DNA from: Blasia pusilla
Taxonomy: Eukaryota > Marchantiophyta > Marchantiopsida > Blasiales
Direction: 5' to 3'
DNA length: 64,000 nt
Assembly: GCA_050084515.1 (NCBI GenBank)
Contig: CM114273.1
Coordinates: 25,916,001 to 25,980,000 of the forward strand
Made by a program: the position numbers and the translations under genes. The notes beneath the pieces were generated by a model, which saw nothing but the letters and a program-made list of their open reading frames with translations, had not been told where the DNA came from and did no database searches. Below, one piece after another: positions 22,309-34,500 of this stretch. Numbering within the stretch: the stretch's first letter is position 1; every line of letters starts with the position of its first letter.

Positions 22309-23800
22309 TCAAAGTGGTTTGTTTAGAATACTTCGCACTTCTTTGAGGGACAGAATTGGTTGGTGGATTCCTACTCCTACCTCCGACTCTCTTAAAACTA
22401 CAAGCAACACATAGTACATGTGCTTACAAGGGAAATACCTTTTTCCACTTGTCTCTCTTTGGACAAAGTCATCACATGAACATGTGGGAAAGCAACAGAT
22501 GTGCACCACATACATCCCTGTGACAATTGAATTAACAGTAGTGTTCCTGACCCAATACATCGTTCCTATTCCATTGCCATTGTGGATATCTTTTCCGGCA
22601 ATGATCTCCATTTTTGCCTCTCGAGCTGATGCAATTTGCTTTGCTCTCTCCACCGTTGGCGTACACATTTTGTGTCTCTTCACCCCATTTCTAGACTCAA
22701 ACAGAAATAGTGGATTGAGATCATCCACCTTCTATGGGTACATGTTGACATCAATCTTGGGTTGAACACTTTCTTCGCCACATCCTCCTTGATGTGTCTC
22801 TAAATTGCATCGGTCACAGGATGAGTGTGGGAGCCAACATGAACTGCCAGCCTTGTGTACTCTGACGTGGAGCCCTAGTCGTGAACAATTTAAACATGTA
22901 TTTAGGACATGCTCCAACGCAGAAAGGGGATGCTTGACAATGAGGAGATCGATGGCCTCCCGACGGTATAGTGGCACCGACCTCATATGGATTTTTTGTA
23001 TTCTTGGGGGGGAATTGCGACGTATTGATCCGCCCGTTGCGCTCTAGATACGGGCATGCTAGACTTCTACACTCCAAGGCTCCAACACATTGGCGGCGGG
23101 AGACAATCAAAGGACCATATGGAATTGAAGCACTAGTCTGTTGAAGCCTGCACCATCAATGACAATCAGACTTTCTGTCCATACCCTTCAAGCGTCCTCC
23201 ATCTTTCTTTTGAGCAGGAGCAGCAAGTGGAGGCAACTCAAAAATACAATTACCATCGTACGTGGGCGGCAACTTGTCGATAAGAATGTGCTTGAACATT
23301 TTCAAGGCCAAAGACGATAGCAAACTATTGCCTCATACTTGCAAGAGGAACGAGTAGGCGGACAGAGGGCCCGGTTGGTGTCCGACAGATCCACTGAGAT
23401 TGACGACATCCAGAATATCTTTAGGAAGTACAAAATTGTTACGAACGTGTGAAGTTGGAGTTGATGCCAGATCTACTGAGCTAGTAGTTGCAAACGTAGA
23501 GCTCAGTGCACTAGGAAAATCTCGACTGTAAACTCTGTACTGACCATTTGCTAGAGGTAGGAGATTCCATACTTTATGGTATGCAATCACTGGCTGGATT
23601 GTCTCACCTATTATGTCCTCCGTACCATCCACCCTAACATCCTTGGACACGACGATGGTTCCAATTTGGAGAAGAAATCAAACTGAGAGAAAATTTTCGC
23701 CCACTGGTATGAAAGACTCACGAGCTTGCGGTCGAACGACTTCTGATTGAGGAAGGGCCGCTAGATGACTGCCACAAGTGAGCTTCACATAATTATCCAT
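22309..23800 (-). pseudogene. MULE transposase, internally deleted (MULE-L)
   Basis: The minus-strand start ATG at 23798-23800 begins MDNYVKLTCGS, matching the MULE-R gene at 37623. A Cys/His-rich segment follows near 23110-22814 (VGALECRSLACPYLERNGR) together with a GSHTHPV-type motif, resembling N-terminal zinc domains of some MULE transposases. The C-terminal SWIM zinc finger is present (CSCDDFVQR...CKH) in the open frame 22309-22728. The catalytic DDE core is missing, and frameshifts and stops separate the pieces. A (GGATAA/GGAATG)-rich simple repeat at 23833-23882 sits just upstream of the start, mirrored in MULE-R. Confidence 0.8.
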
Positions 23801-23977
23801 TCCTTGAAGATTCCACCGGGAGGAGACTAAGAATAAGGATAAGGATAAGGATAAGAATGGGAATGGGTATGAGAATGAGAATGTTTAATTTATAGAGAAT
23901 AGGGACTCAGATTCTCTTGACAGAATTTGAGTGACAAGATGAAGTTTGGTACGTGAGATTGTCTGACAAAATGGATT

Positions 23978-24985
23978 CCGTTCTGTTGCAACCTGTCAGA
24001 GTCCGATAGGTTGCAGAATTTGGGAATAAGAGACGTGGGTAGCGAAGCACCCAGCTCCTTTTTTTGTTTCCGTGTCCCAATGCAAGTTGGAACCCGTCGG
24101 AGTCCGTTGGGTTGATACCCCCTTCTTGCCGACCAATGGTCTTTTTAGTCAATTTTGCTAGCATCAAACACGAGACATCCCTTGCATTTGCTAAGGCAAC
24201 CAATCCTTGGGGACTGTTACGGGATTGTCCAACTCAAGGTAGACCTTGTGACCCGTCGGATTGCATGGGGTTGCCTTGGAACTATACGTTGTCGCATTGT
24301 TACCCGAGGGATAGAAAAGCGTGCAACGTGTCGATAACTAACGGGTTGCCCAGGTACCTCCCCTATTACTCCAAGATGAGGGAAGCGTGCAACCCGTTGG
24401 CCTCCGACGGGTTGCGCAAGTGCCTCGCCTTGATACTTTCACATGAAGGAAGCGTGCAACCCATCGGCCTCGGACGAGTTGCGCAGATACGCCGCCTTCT
24501 TATCCCAAGATGAGAGAAGCGTGCAACCCCCCGGACTCCGACATGTTGCGCGGGTACTTCACGTTCTTGCCCAAAGACAGCCAAGGCGCGCGCGCAACCC
24601 GTCGTCCTTCGACGAGTTGCGCGGGTACCCCACCTTGTTATCCCAAGATGAGGGAAGCGTGCAACCCGTCGGCCTTGGACGGGTTGCGCAAGTGCCTTGC
24701 CTTGTAACGCTTACATGAAGGAAGCATGCAACATGTCGGCCTTCCACGAGTTGCGCAGATACGCCGCCTTCTTATCCCAAGATGAGGGAAGCGTGCAACC
24801 CCCCGGTCTCCGACGGGTTGCGCGGGTACTGCACGTTCTTGCCCGAAGACGGCGGAGGCGCACAACCGGCCGGTCTCCGTCGGGTTTCCAGGATAGCTCG
24901 GCTTTTTAACCCGAGGAGGACGGATGCCTATAACCCGCGGGAAGCGTGCAACCTGTCGGAGCCGTCGGGTTGGTGGTTTTCACGT
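23978..24985. repeat. Palindrome array 1 (MULE-L, between the divergent genes)
   Basis: About 13 copies of a roughly 27-bp palindrome, spaced about 62-70 bp apart. The arm type is GCAACCCGTCGGN with the facing arm NCCGACGGGTTGC. The unit has flanks such as gaagcgtgca and gcgcaagtgc. It fills the interval between the start codons of the transposase and the divergent accessory gene and so overlaps their promoters. Confidence 0.85.
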
Positions 24986-26509
24986 CCAGACTTCCATTGC
25001 GGCCGACACGGCCCCTTCAAAACAACGGTGCGACCCAACGGTCAGCCCAACGGCTCGAAAAGTATAAATAGGCGACGGTTATCTCATTTCTGGTTTTTTG
25101 TTTCGCGATCTCGATGACTCTTCCGCGCAGCTGCTGACTAGATACCAAGGGGCGCTTTACACGACGACTCATCGTGAGACGATTCGAGCGAACAATCGCG
25201 AGACGATTCGAGCGACTCATCAAGGTGACTCATCGTGCACAGCAAGTAACTTCCTTGTCGAGGAGGAGGCATTTTCGGGAACAATGACGAGGAAAAAATC
25301 TCAAGCAAACAAGCAAGGGAGCTTCACTCCCAAGTCCATGAGGGCTCCTGCGTCACCATCTCCAAGGCCTCGTTTGGCCAATGAGATAAGGCAGCAAGAG
25401 ATCGGGGAGCGGGAAAGGGAAGCGGATATGCACAGGCAAGAGCTTCTTGAAAAACTTGTTAAGGAGGCGCTCGATAAACAAAACGCAGAGGCTGAGGTGT
25501 CGCAGGCCTTGAAGAAAAGGATCGCGGAGGAAAAGCGTGAAAAGAAGTGTATGGACGCGTCAGTGAGGAGAGGAGAATTGGCAAAAGCTCGAAGGGAAAA
25601 AGAAATTTCCATTGAAGAAAGCCCAGCCCGTCCGATCGGAAGTGTTGAGATGCAGGAAATGTCCCCGATGAAGTCGAGGGACACAATCAATATAAAATTG
25701 GCTGAGGAAACCGCGCAAGTTCAAGTGACGGACGATGAGGTCATGAGGACCGCCAGCGTGGAGATGGTGGACGTCTCTGAAGAAGCAGGAGAGCGATCTT
25801 CCTCGTCTCTGAGACCGGAGGAAGAAATCGACCTCTATCGGATCGACGAGTTTCTAGTGGACTTGCCAGATGGTGTCCTAGAGCAATTGGCGGGCAAAGA
25901 CACCGAACCAATCTTTGAGCGGGAAAGAAATGATCTTTGATCTTTGAGTTATGTGAAGGCCCATGTTGCAATTCAGTGTAGTTTATTGACTTTGTCCCCG
26001 TTGTGACAGGTTGTAAAGCAGATGGCACCAATGGAGGGCCTGAACGCCCCAAGAATTCCACTTTTCCGATTGCGGACAATGGAGTATGTCCACAAAATTC
26101 AGTCTGACGAGGATATTGCAAAGCTGAAACAGTCGACAGCAACAACATCCTACGTCGACAGCTTCCCTCCGTTCTAGTTCAGCCTTACAATCAACATGCA
26201 ACCCAAGCGCTGGTGATGGAGGAGGACTTGGAAGCGCTCAACACATTCTAGAGGATGAGAGATCAGGAATTCAGAAGAGCGATTGAGGGGACGGAATTCA
26301 GCTGGATGCGGAACCTCTATTTCTTCATCTGGGATGGAAACCACATGTTCATGGCGTGGACCCAGTTTGCAGAGGAGCGCCCAAATTCATTGGAGGTGCA
26401 TTTTTGCGTCAAGGCAGTTGTGCTAAATCCATACCCTCATCACATGGCAACGGTGGAAATGGCCATGCATGCCATGAACACGTAAGTTTCCTCTTCCTTT
26501 TTTTTTATT

Positions 26510-27240
26510 GCTGCAAACCGTCGTACTCCAACAAGTTGTTATGAAACAGGTTGCAACGAGTGGTAAAAAAACATCGGATGCCTTAAGCAACTCGTCGGAG
26601 TCCGACGAGTTGCTTGACTGGCCGCTGTTTTTAGGATTTTTTGGCCGAAAGCAACTCGTTCAAGTTCGACGAGTTGCTTGACTGGCCGCTATTTTTAGGA
26701 TGTTTTTAGCCGAAAGCAACTCGTCGGAGTCCGAGGAGTTGCTTAACTGGCCGTTGTCTTCAGGATGTTTTTGGCCGAAAGCAACTCGTCAGAGTCCGAC
26801 GAGTTGCTTCACTAGCCGCTGTTTTTTGGATGTTTTTGGCCGAAAGCAATTCGTCGGAGTCCGACGAGTTGCTTGATTGGCCACTATTTTTAGGATGTTT
26901 TTGGCCGAAAGCAACTCATTGGACTCTAACGGGTTGCATTCGCCGCCACGGGTAGGTGATCGGAGTAGGGGAGCTTGATTTTTGGCGTCAAATTGCAGCT
27001 TTACTTGAAATTGCGCAACCTGTCGGACTCCAACGGGTTGATATGTTCACTTTTTCCGCGGAGACCACTCTCTGAATACAAATTATCTGACAATCCGTCG
27101 GAGTCCGACGGGTTGTAACCAGGCAATCACAAATGTGAATGCAATCCATCGGACTCCGATGGGTTGCAATATTTAGCTCTTAGCTATCATTTCGACCATG
27201 AGGTGTAGTGACCTGTCGGAGTCCGACGGGTTGCAAGAAC
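26510..27240. repeat. Palindrome array 2 (intron of MULE-L accessory gene)
   Basis: About ten palindromes fill this intron. The first six or so have a period near 64 bp, with arms GCAACTCGTCGGA and a spacer containing ggccgctrtttttaggatg. The copy at 26587-26613 is a perfect palindrome around one central base. At 27141-27167 both arms carry a matching change (CCATCGG opposite CCGATGG). Confidence 0.85.
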
Positions 27241-29610
27241 CCATGTAGCTTGCAAAAATTCTTATAGTGTGTTTGTATCTGTGGGGAACGTCATCCACCA
27301 CTGGATCCAGGATTGTGATCAGGTGAAGAAAGTGCTAACGACGCACTCGGCAGAGTACAAGGGGTTCTTGGGCGACGCTCTTGTTAATGAGATGCTGGCA
27401 AAGGGGGCTCAAATCAAAAGAATAACCTGGGAAAATACATTTATTTCTCAAGATGCAGCCGTGACAATCCTTTGCTGGTCAAAGATACAGGCCGCCAAGA
27501 AGAGTGCTTCATTGGACCTGGAGCGGAGGGAGAACGTGTCTGCGTCTGAGCGTGCTAAGTTCATCCAAGCTGCAGTATCTATAGCTACGAAGTGCACTGC
27601 AAGCAAGATGCAGCCCTACATCGCCATTCTCAACCTCGAACTTGGCCCGGATTTCTACAAGGAGCTGAAGGCGATAATCAAGCGCCAGCGGAAGAGGGAT
27701 GAATATCCGCAGGGTCAGATTGGGGAGTAAGTGTCTCTCGACCGCGTCCATAGATTTGCCTTGTCTGGAATTTAAAAATTTAGGAGAATCCGACTGATGA
27801 AAATCCGTCTCGAGGGCACAGAGGCCCAAAAGAGGGCGGCACACCATCCTCCGGGTGTCTTTGATCCAGTGATCTCCCATTGGCTCCGTGAATGGTCATT
27901 CTGGGACGTGTTGCGGCTTCTCGGGAAGTCCATGCTCGTAGGTCTCCAAAAGGAGCTGAAAAAAATAGAGCCTATTCCGGAGGAAGCAAACCTGGAGAGT
28001 GCTGAAGATTTTGAACTTTGGCTTGATGACATCCAAGACAAGCCCATGAAAAACCCAGGATTCATGATGATGTTCAAAGATCACATCCTCCCTCAGGCAG
28101 ACCTGGATGAAGAAATAGAGGCGAAGAAAAGGTATTTCGCAAAGAAGAAGCGAGATCTTCATGAGCAGGCGGCCGATGCATCTCGACAAAGAGATGCCCA
28201 ACGGATGGTGTTCAGGTAACTCATCCATTGTAAGCATGCAAGTACTTGGAAAAAAATACCGGAAACCTCCAAATTGTGGGCTTCTCCGTCTGATGGAGAG
28301 GCATTTTCCATGTACGACATGGAGATGGCACAGGGCATGTCCAACTGGGAGGTTGACAATTGTCCAATCTGGTTGGACTTCAACGACCCTGAGGACATAA
28401 CCGAGAAAAATCTACGCCTGGTCTATGATGCAATGGCCGTAGGTAGGGACGACATCCCCAATTTCGTGCAACCTGAAGACTTTTTCGAAGGAGATGCGGA
28501 GGAGCAAGCCCTCGAGACAGTGGAGTTGGTGTCCAAGGTCGTCACCGCCTAGGACAAATCTACCGCGGTTCTGAAAGCAAAAGCGAGGAGATCCAAGAAT
28601 TCTGAGGCCAAGTCTTCCAAAAAAGAGGCTCAGAATTCAAGGCGAGAGGCGGAATTGTCCGAGAGAGCGGGGAGAGAGGGCCAGACGAGGTCCTCCGCCA
28701 AGAAGACTCCAATGGAGTGTGAGGTTACAGAGACCTCCACAAGCCGACCGCAGACTCAGAAGAAGCGAAAGCGGAAGGTGCCTGGTACTTCCCACGGAGC
28801 AGACAAGGATGTGGAATACACGCCATCATCCTTGGGAAGACATATAGAAACAACGACCCGGACAAGCATCATCATTCACTGCACAAATCTTCTGGATTAG
28901 TTGCAAAGTTTCAGTTCCCAAGCGTCGACACCCGCCATCGACAAATTGACAATGTTGGGACGAAAGCTTCAACAAAACAGGCACGCTCCCTGGATGGTCC
29001 ATGGGGAGGTCGAGGAGGTGGCGGTGGATCTCCTCGTCACTGATTTGCCCTCTGGGTTGCGCTTGTGGGACGAAAATCCGTCTGACAGTGTCCCAGACTG
29101 GAATGTCCCTCTTACCTATGACCAGATCGCGCTCCTGTTTTCCTTTGCATACGCTTATCTCTGTGATAGGGGCTGTTTCTTGGTCTTGACTGGAAGGAGC
29201 AAGGACAAGATCTTCAACCTGCACTGCGTGAAGAGGTCGCTGAAGTGGAGGATGGCGCAATGGTGGGTCATCAAGAACGAGTTCCCACTCCAATCGGCGA
29301 CAAGTCAAATCCGGGTAAGGGCCCCCTCTAAATACATATACAATTTGTCCTGCTTCGACGGTTTTCATCTCTACATGCAACTCGTCGGATCGTCTGAGCT
29401 GGTGAGTGCGGTGTTGCAATCCGTCTGAAAGTGGCATGTTGCAAATTTACCACAAGTCTCCATTGGGTGAATGCATCCCGTCGGAACCTGACAGGTTGCA
29501 AGTGCTTATGCTCTTCCTTGTCTTTCTCAAATGATGCAACCCGTCTAAAAGCGACGAGTTGCTCTTAGCCAACCATGGGTTGCTCTAAGCTAGCAACCTG
29601 TTGGCTTTCG

Positions 29611-29619
29611 ACGGGTTGC
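29611..29619. repeat. Probable target-site duplication of MULE-R, left
   Basis: ACGGGTTGC, matching GCGGCTTGC at 41669-41677 at seven of nine positions. It lies inside one arm of a palindrome copy. Confidence 0.5.
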
Positions 29620-29639
29620 GGGGGCTGGTATTCTGGCAG

Positions 29640-31567
29640 GAGAGAGTAAGAGAGGAGAGGAAGAGAGGAAGAGAGGAGAGTCTCTCTTCAAAAAAAGGGC
29701 CAAATCCGCCTCCTCTCTTCAAAACTTTTTGACATATTTGAAATTTTTATTTGCTTTCAAATTCATGAAATCTTTAGAAGAGAGTAGGTAGTGGTCCACA
29801 TTTGGCCCTAAAGAAACCTCCTTTTTCCAGGGGGCGAAAAAAAAGTAGACATCGCAAGAGCACTACAAACATTTTTCCATCACTCTCCATGTGAGCCTAA
29901 GTTTCTTAACATTGCCTGTCTCGGTCTACAGTAAGCAGTGCCAATGGGTATTTTTTTTGGAGGACCACCTAGATGCGCATCAGTACGATGCCAACCTCTC
30001 TTTTTGCAGGGATTGTTGCCTGCATCATGGCCTTCCCTGAATTTCCTCATAACGAACTTTCTGTTGGTTATGAGTGGTGTCTGCTCAAGACCAACTTTAT
30101 GAAATGTGAACACATGAGACGATAATTGAACCAAAAGATTGTTAGTTGTGTGGAGTAAAGAGGAAGTGATGTCGCTTCATTCAGATCCTCCCAACCCGTC
30201 GGAATTTTATAGGTTGCAACTCTTCAGGGCCTCCAACTCTTGCAACCCATCAGAATTTTACATGTTGCAACTCTTGCAACCCATCGGAATCAAATGGCTT
30301 GCATCCTTTGCAAGCAAACTCACCATAAGAAAGGAAAGATTTCTCACTGTGATTCCCTTCCACCCTGCACCCACGAAAATCCAACGGGTTGGGAATCCGA
30401 AATGGCAATCGGACAGGTAGTAGGAATCTTGCACATCTTAGACAAGAAAAGAAGCCTACAACTGGTTTGACGAATCTAGTGGAACGAGCCAAAAGTTAAG
30501 AAGCCCGCCACAATGCGTCAGAAGTTGGTCTCACAGGGAAATAGTCCGATCACTCAAGGAGCCAACATGTCGGAATCCGACAGCTTGCCTGGAAATGGTT
30601 AAAAAGTTGCAATGGGCAAAAAGCTTATAGTTGCAACCCGTCGGAATCATACGGGTTGCAAAATAAACATTCTGAGTAGCTAGACAAACACAATCCACAA
30701 GTCCAAAAAAAATATTCAGCAAACGGGTACAAACACCATTATCGGTTGAAAAAATCTCGTCCTTTATTACCCCCGAAGGAACCTCGGAAATGTACATTTG
30801 ACCTAGTCTATGATTTCTTCAGCCTCGTCATCTACAAATTTACTCCTAGCTCTCCTAGGTTCCTGTACAAAAGGAATGTCTTGGGATACAAGTGGCTCCT
30901 CTGGCCGATTGTAGACGGGGATCGAAAATGTTGGCGAATTTGAGAGCCTTGGCCCCCCCCCTAGGTACACCATAACGGTCCCATGTAACCTGATTTGAGT
31001 CCCACCGCCTTCCTTGGCAGTATATCTTGTACGCTCTGCAATGGGACACCTATCCAGTATCAATATGTGCTCCATCCTTGGTAATACCATGATGGCAATC
31101 CCACAGGTAGTAGGAATCCAACACGTCTGAGAGAAGGAAAGAAGCCTACGCCTTCTTTTACGATACTAGGGGAAGGTGCCAAAGTGAAGAAGCCCGCCAG
31201 ACTGCCTCTTAAGTTGGACCAACAGGGAAAGAGTCCGATCAAGCAACCTGTCGGAATCCGACAGGTTGCCTGGAAGTGGTTAAAAAGGTTCAGTGGTCAA
31301 AAAGTGAAAAGTTGCAAGCCGTGGAAATCCGACGGGTTGCAAAATAGAAATCCGCATAGGACATAGACGATCACATTCGAAAAGACATAAAAGATATTAT
31401 GCAAACTTTTAGAAACACGACCATCGTTCGAAAAAATCTTCTTTATTACATCCGAAAGAAGCTCGGAAGTGTACATTTGATCTATCCTATGAAATCTTTT
31501 GCCTCATCATCAAATAACTCCCTACTCCAAACGCTGCAGTCAAGCTGGGTCCTTGAGTTCTTTGAAC
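29640..31567. other. Non-coding left arm of MULE-R
   Basis: Mirrors 42386-44030 of MULE-L. It carries scattered palindrome copies (for example near 30190-30290, 30565-30660 and 31240-31345), often in pairs, and purine-rich terminal sequence. No protein-coding frame is supported. Confidence 0.6.
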
Positions 31568-34500
31568 TCACTCGTCATCGTCCGAGAGCTCTTGCAAAAT
31601 TACTTTCGGCCTTGCCCTCCCGATTTTTGGAATCGTTGGAAGTGACGATGGTGTCACTACCAATGGTGGGTCTGGAACCGGAGCTCTCGACTTTGGTGGA
31701 GAGTTGTACGCCCCAACAAGCCTGTCATAATCTGCCTTTGCCTCCTTGCAAAGGTCAAACAGTTCGTGCCTTCCCTCGAGGCAGAGAATGTTCTTGCCAC
31801 TCTGCCAGGCGCCTTTGATACTCACCCCTGAAAGGCCCACTAAGTCGAACACCAAGTCACCCGGCCTTGAGCAGAGCTCGATGAGCGTTTGCATCAGGGC
31901 TGGCGACTTTTCCCTTCCTCCAAGTAGTGGGAACTGTCTTGCATGTAAATTCCCGGGGGGGAATTGTATAAACTATCTAAGTTGTACCCATCTGAGCATG
32001 GATCCACAGGATCCTGGATCTTGAACACCTGGAAGTTGTGCTCGGGCCGAACGAAGCAGTAAACATAAGAGTGATCCATCTATAAAGAAGCACGTTGGAA
32101 ACAATGTCAGCAACTTGGAATAATGTGCAACACGTCACCAAAGAACTTCGCTTGACCCTAGAGAACTTCTTTTAAATACTAACATTGGAGCAACCTGTAT
32201 GAGTCCGACGGGTTGTTTTTGTCCATGACCAACCCGTCGGAAGGCGACGGGTTGCTCACGGAAAAAAATAACGTCGGAGATATACAATCTGGAGATAGGA
32301 ATAGAGCCTTACCCGAATCTGACTCGTCGCGGATCGGAGTGGGTACTCGTTCTTGATGATCCACGATTGCGCCGTCCTCCACTTCAGCGACCTCTTGACG
32401 CACTGGAGGTTGAAAAGCTCGTCCTCGCTCCCTCCACTCAAAACTAAGAAGCTGCCCCTGTCACTCAGATAAGCGTCTGCAAAGGAAAACATGAGCGCGA
32501 TCTGGTCATAAGAAAGGGGAACATTCCAGTCTGGTACCCCGTCCGACGGATTCTCGTCCCACAATTGCAACCTCGAGGGCCAATCAGCGATCAATACATC
32601 CACCGCCACCTCTTCGACCACTCCATTGACCGTCCAGGGAGCGTGCCCGTTTTGTTGAAGCTTCCGTCCAAGCGTTGTCAATTTATCAATGGCGGGTGTC
32701 GACGCTTGAGAACTGAAACTTTTCACCTTATCCAGTAAATTCGTGAACTGAAGGAGGACGCTTGTCTGGGTCGTTGTTTCTTTATGTCTTCCCAAGGATG
32801 ATGGACTGTATTCTCCTTGGGACAACCCTGGCGCCTCTCGCTTCCGCTTCTCCCGAGTCTGTGGTCGGCTTGTCGGGGTCTCTATGACCTCAGACTCTGG
32901 TGGGGTTTTTTTTGCGGAGGACCTGGTCCTACCCTCTCTCCCCGCTCGCCCGGACGATTCGGGCTCTGGCCTTGAATCTTCAGCCTCTCTTTGGGAAGAC
33001 TCGGCCTCGGAATTCTTCGCTCCCCTCGCCTTGCCTTTGAGACCCGCTGTGGATTTGTCTTTGGTTGTATGGACCTTGGAAGCCAACGCCGCTGTTTCGA
33101 GGGCTTGCTCTTCCGCATCTCCTTCGAAAAAGTCTTCAGGCTCGTTGGGGATATCGTCCCGTCCTGCGGCCACTGCATCATGAAGCACGCGTAAATATTT
33201 CTCGATAATGTCCTCAAGGTCGTTGAAGTCCAGCCAAATCGAGAAATTCTCCACCTCCCAATCGAACATGTGCTCAGCCATCTCCGTGTCGTACATGGAG
33301 ATTGTCTCTCCATCAAGCGGAGAAGCCCACAATTTGCAGGCTGCCGGTATTTTTCCCCAAGTACCTGCATTCTTACAATGGACGAGGTACCTGAAGACCA
33401 TCCGTTGGGCAGCTCTTAGTCGAACTGAATTGGCCGCGTGCTCCTGAAGATCTCGCTTCCTCTTTGCGAGATCCCTTTTGTTCCCCCCGATTTCTTCGTC
33501 AAGGTCTGCCTGAGGGAGGACGCAATCCTTGAACATCGTCTTGAAACCTGGGTTTTTGATGGGCTTGTCCCGGATGTCATCGAGCCAAAGTTCGAAATCT
33601 ACAGCACTTTCCAGGTTTGCTTCATCCGGAATGGGCTCTATTCTTTTGAGCTCCGCTTGGAGACCGTCTAGCATGGACTTCCCGATAAGCCGCAATGCAT
33701 CCCAGAACGACCATTCGCGGAGCCAGTGGGAGATCACTGGATCAGACACACCCGGAGGATGGTGTGCCACCCTCTTTTGGGCCTCTATGCTCTCGAGACT
33801 CATTTTCATCCGTCGGATTTTCCTAAACTCGCTTATTCCAGACAACGCAAATCGATGCACGCGATCGAGAGACACTTTCTCCCCAATCTGACCTTGCGGA
33901 TCTTCATCCCTTTTCTGCTATCGCTTGATAATCACCTTCAGCTCCTTATAAAACTCCGGACCAAGTTCGGGGTTGAGAATGGCCATGTAGCGCTACATCT
34001 TGCTTGCCGTGTACTTCGTAACTGCAGATACTACAGCTTGGATGAATTTTGCGTGCTCAGACACAGATACTTTCTCCCTCCGCTCCAGCTCCAATGCAAC
34101 GCTCTTCTTTGCGGCCTGTATCTTCGACCAGCAAAGGATTGTTAAGGATGCATCTTGGGAAATAAACTTATTTCCCAAGTCTTCTTTTTGATTTGTGCAC
34201 CCTTTGCCAGCATCTGATTTACCAGGGCGTCGCCCAAGAACCCCTTGTACTCTGCCGGGTGCGTCGTAAGCACTTTCTTCACCCGATCGCAATCCTGGAT
34301 CCACTGGTGGGTGACATTCCCCTCCGATACAATCCTGCACATCCAAACTCAATATGAGAAATTTTCAAAGGTACATGGGTTCCTGCAACCCGTCTGACTC
34401 CGACAGGTCGTCACAGCTCAAGGTCGGATTCTAGCAACGAGCTAAATTATGCAACCCATCGGAGTCCGACGGATTGCATTCAGAATTGTGATTTCCTCGT

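Noticed and set aside
23978-24985. CRISPR-like array
   Set aside because: Regularly spaced palindromes resemble one superficially. The repeats are variable, the spacers are themselves similar, there are no cas genes, and the surroundings are plant transposons.
29640-29700. GAGAGGAAGAGAGG tract as a simple microsatellite
   Set aside because: The same purine tract marks all four MULE termini, so it is part of the element ends.
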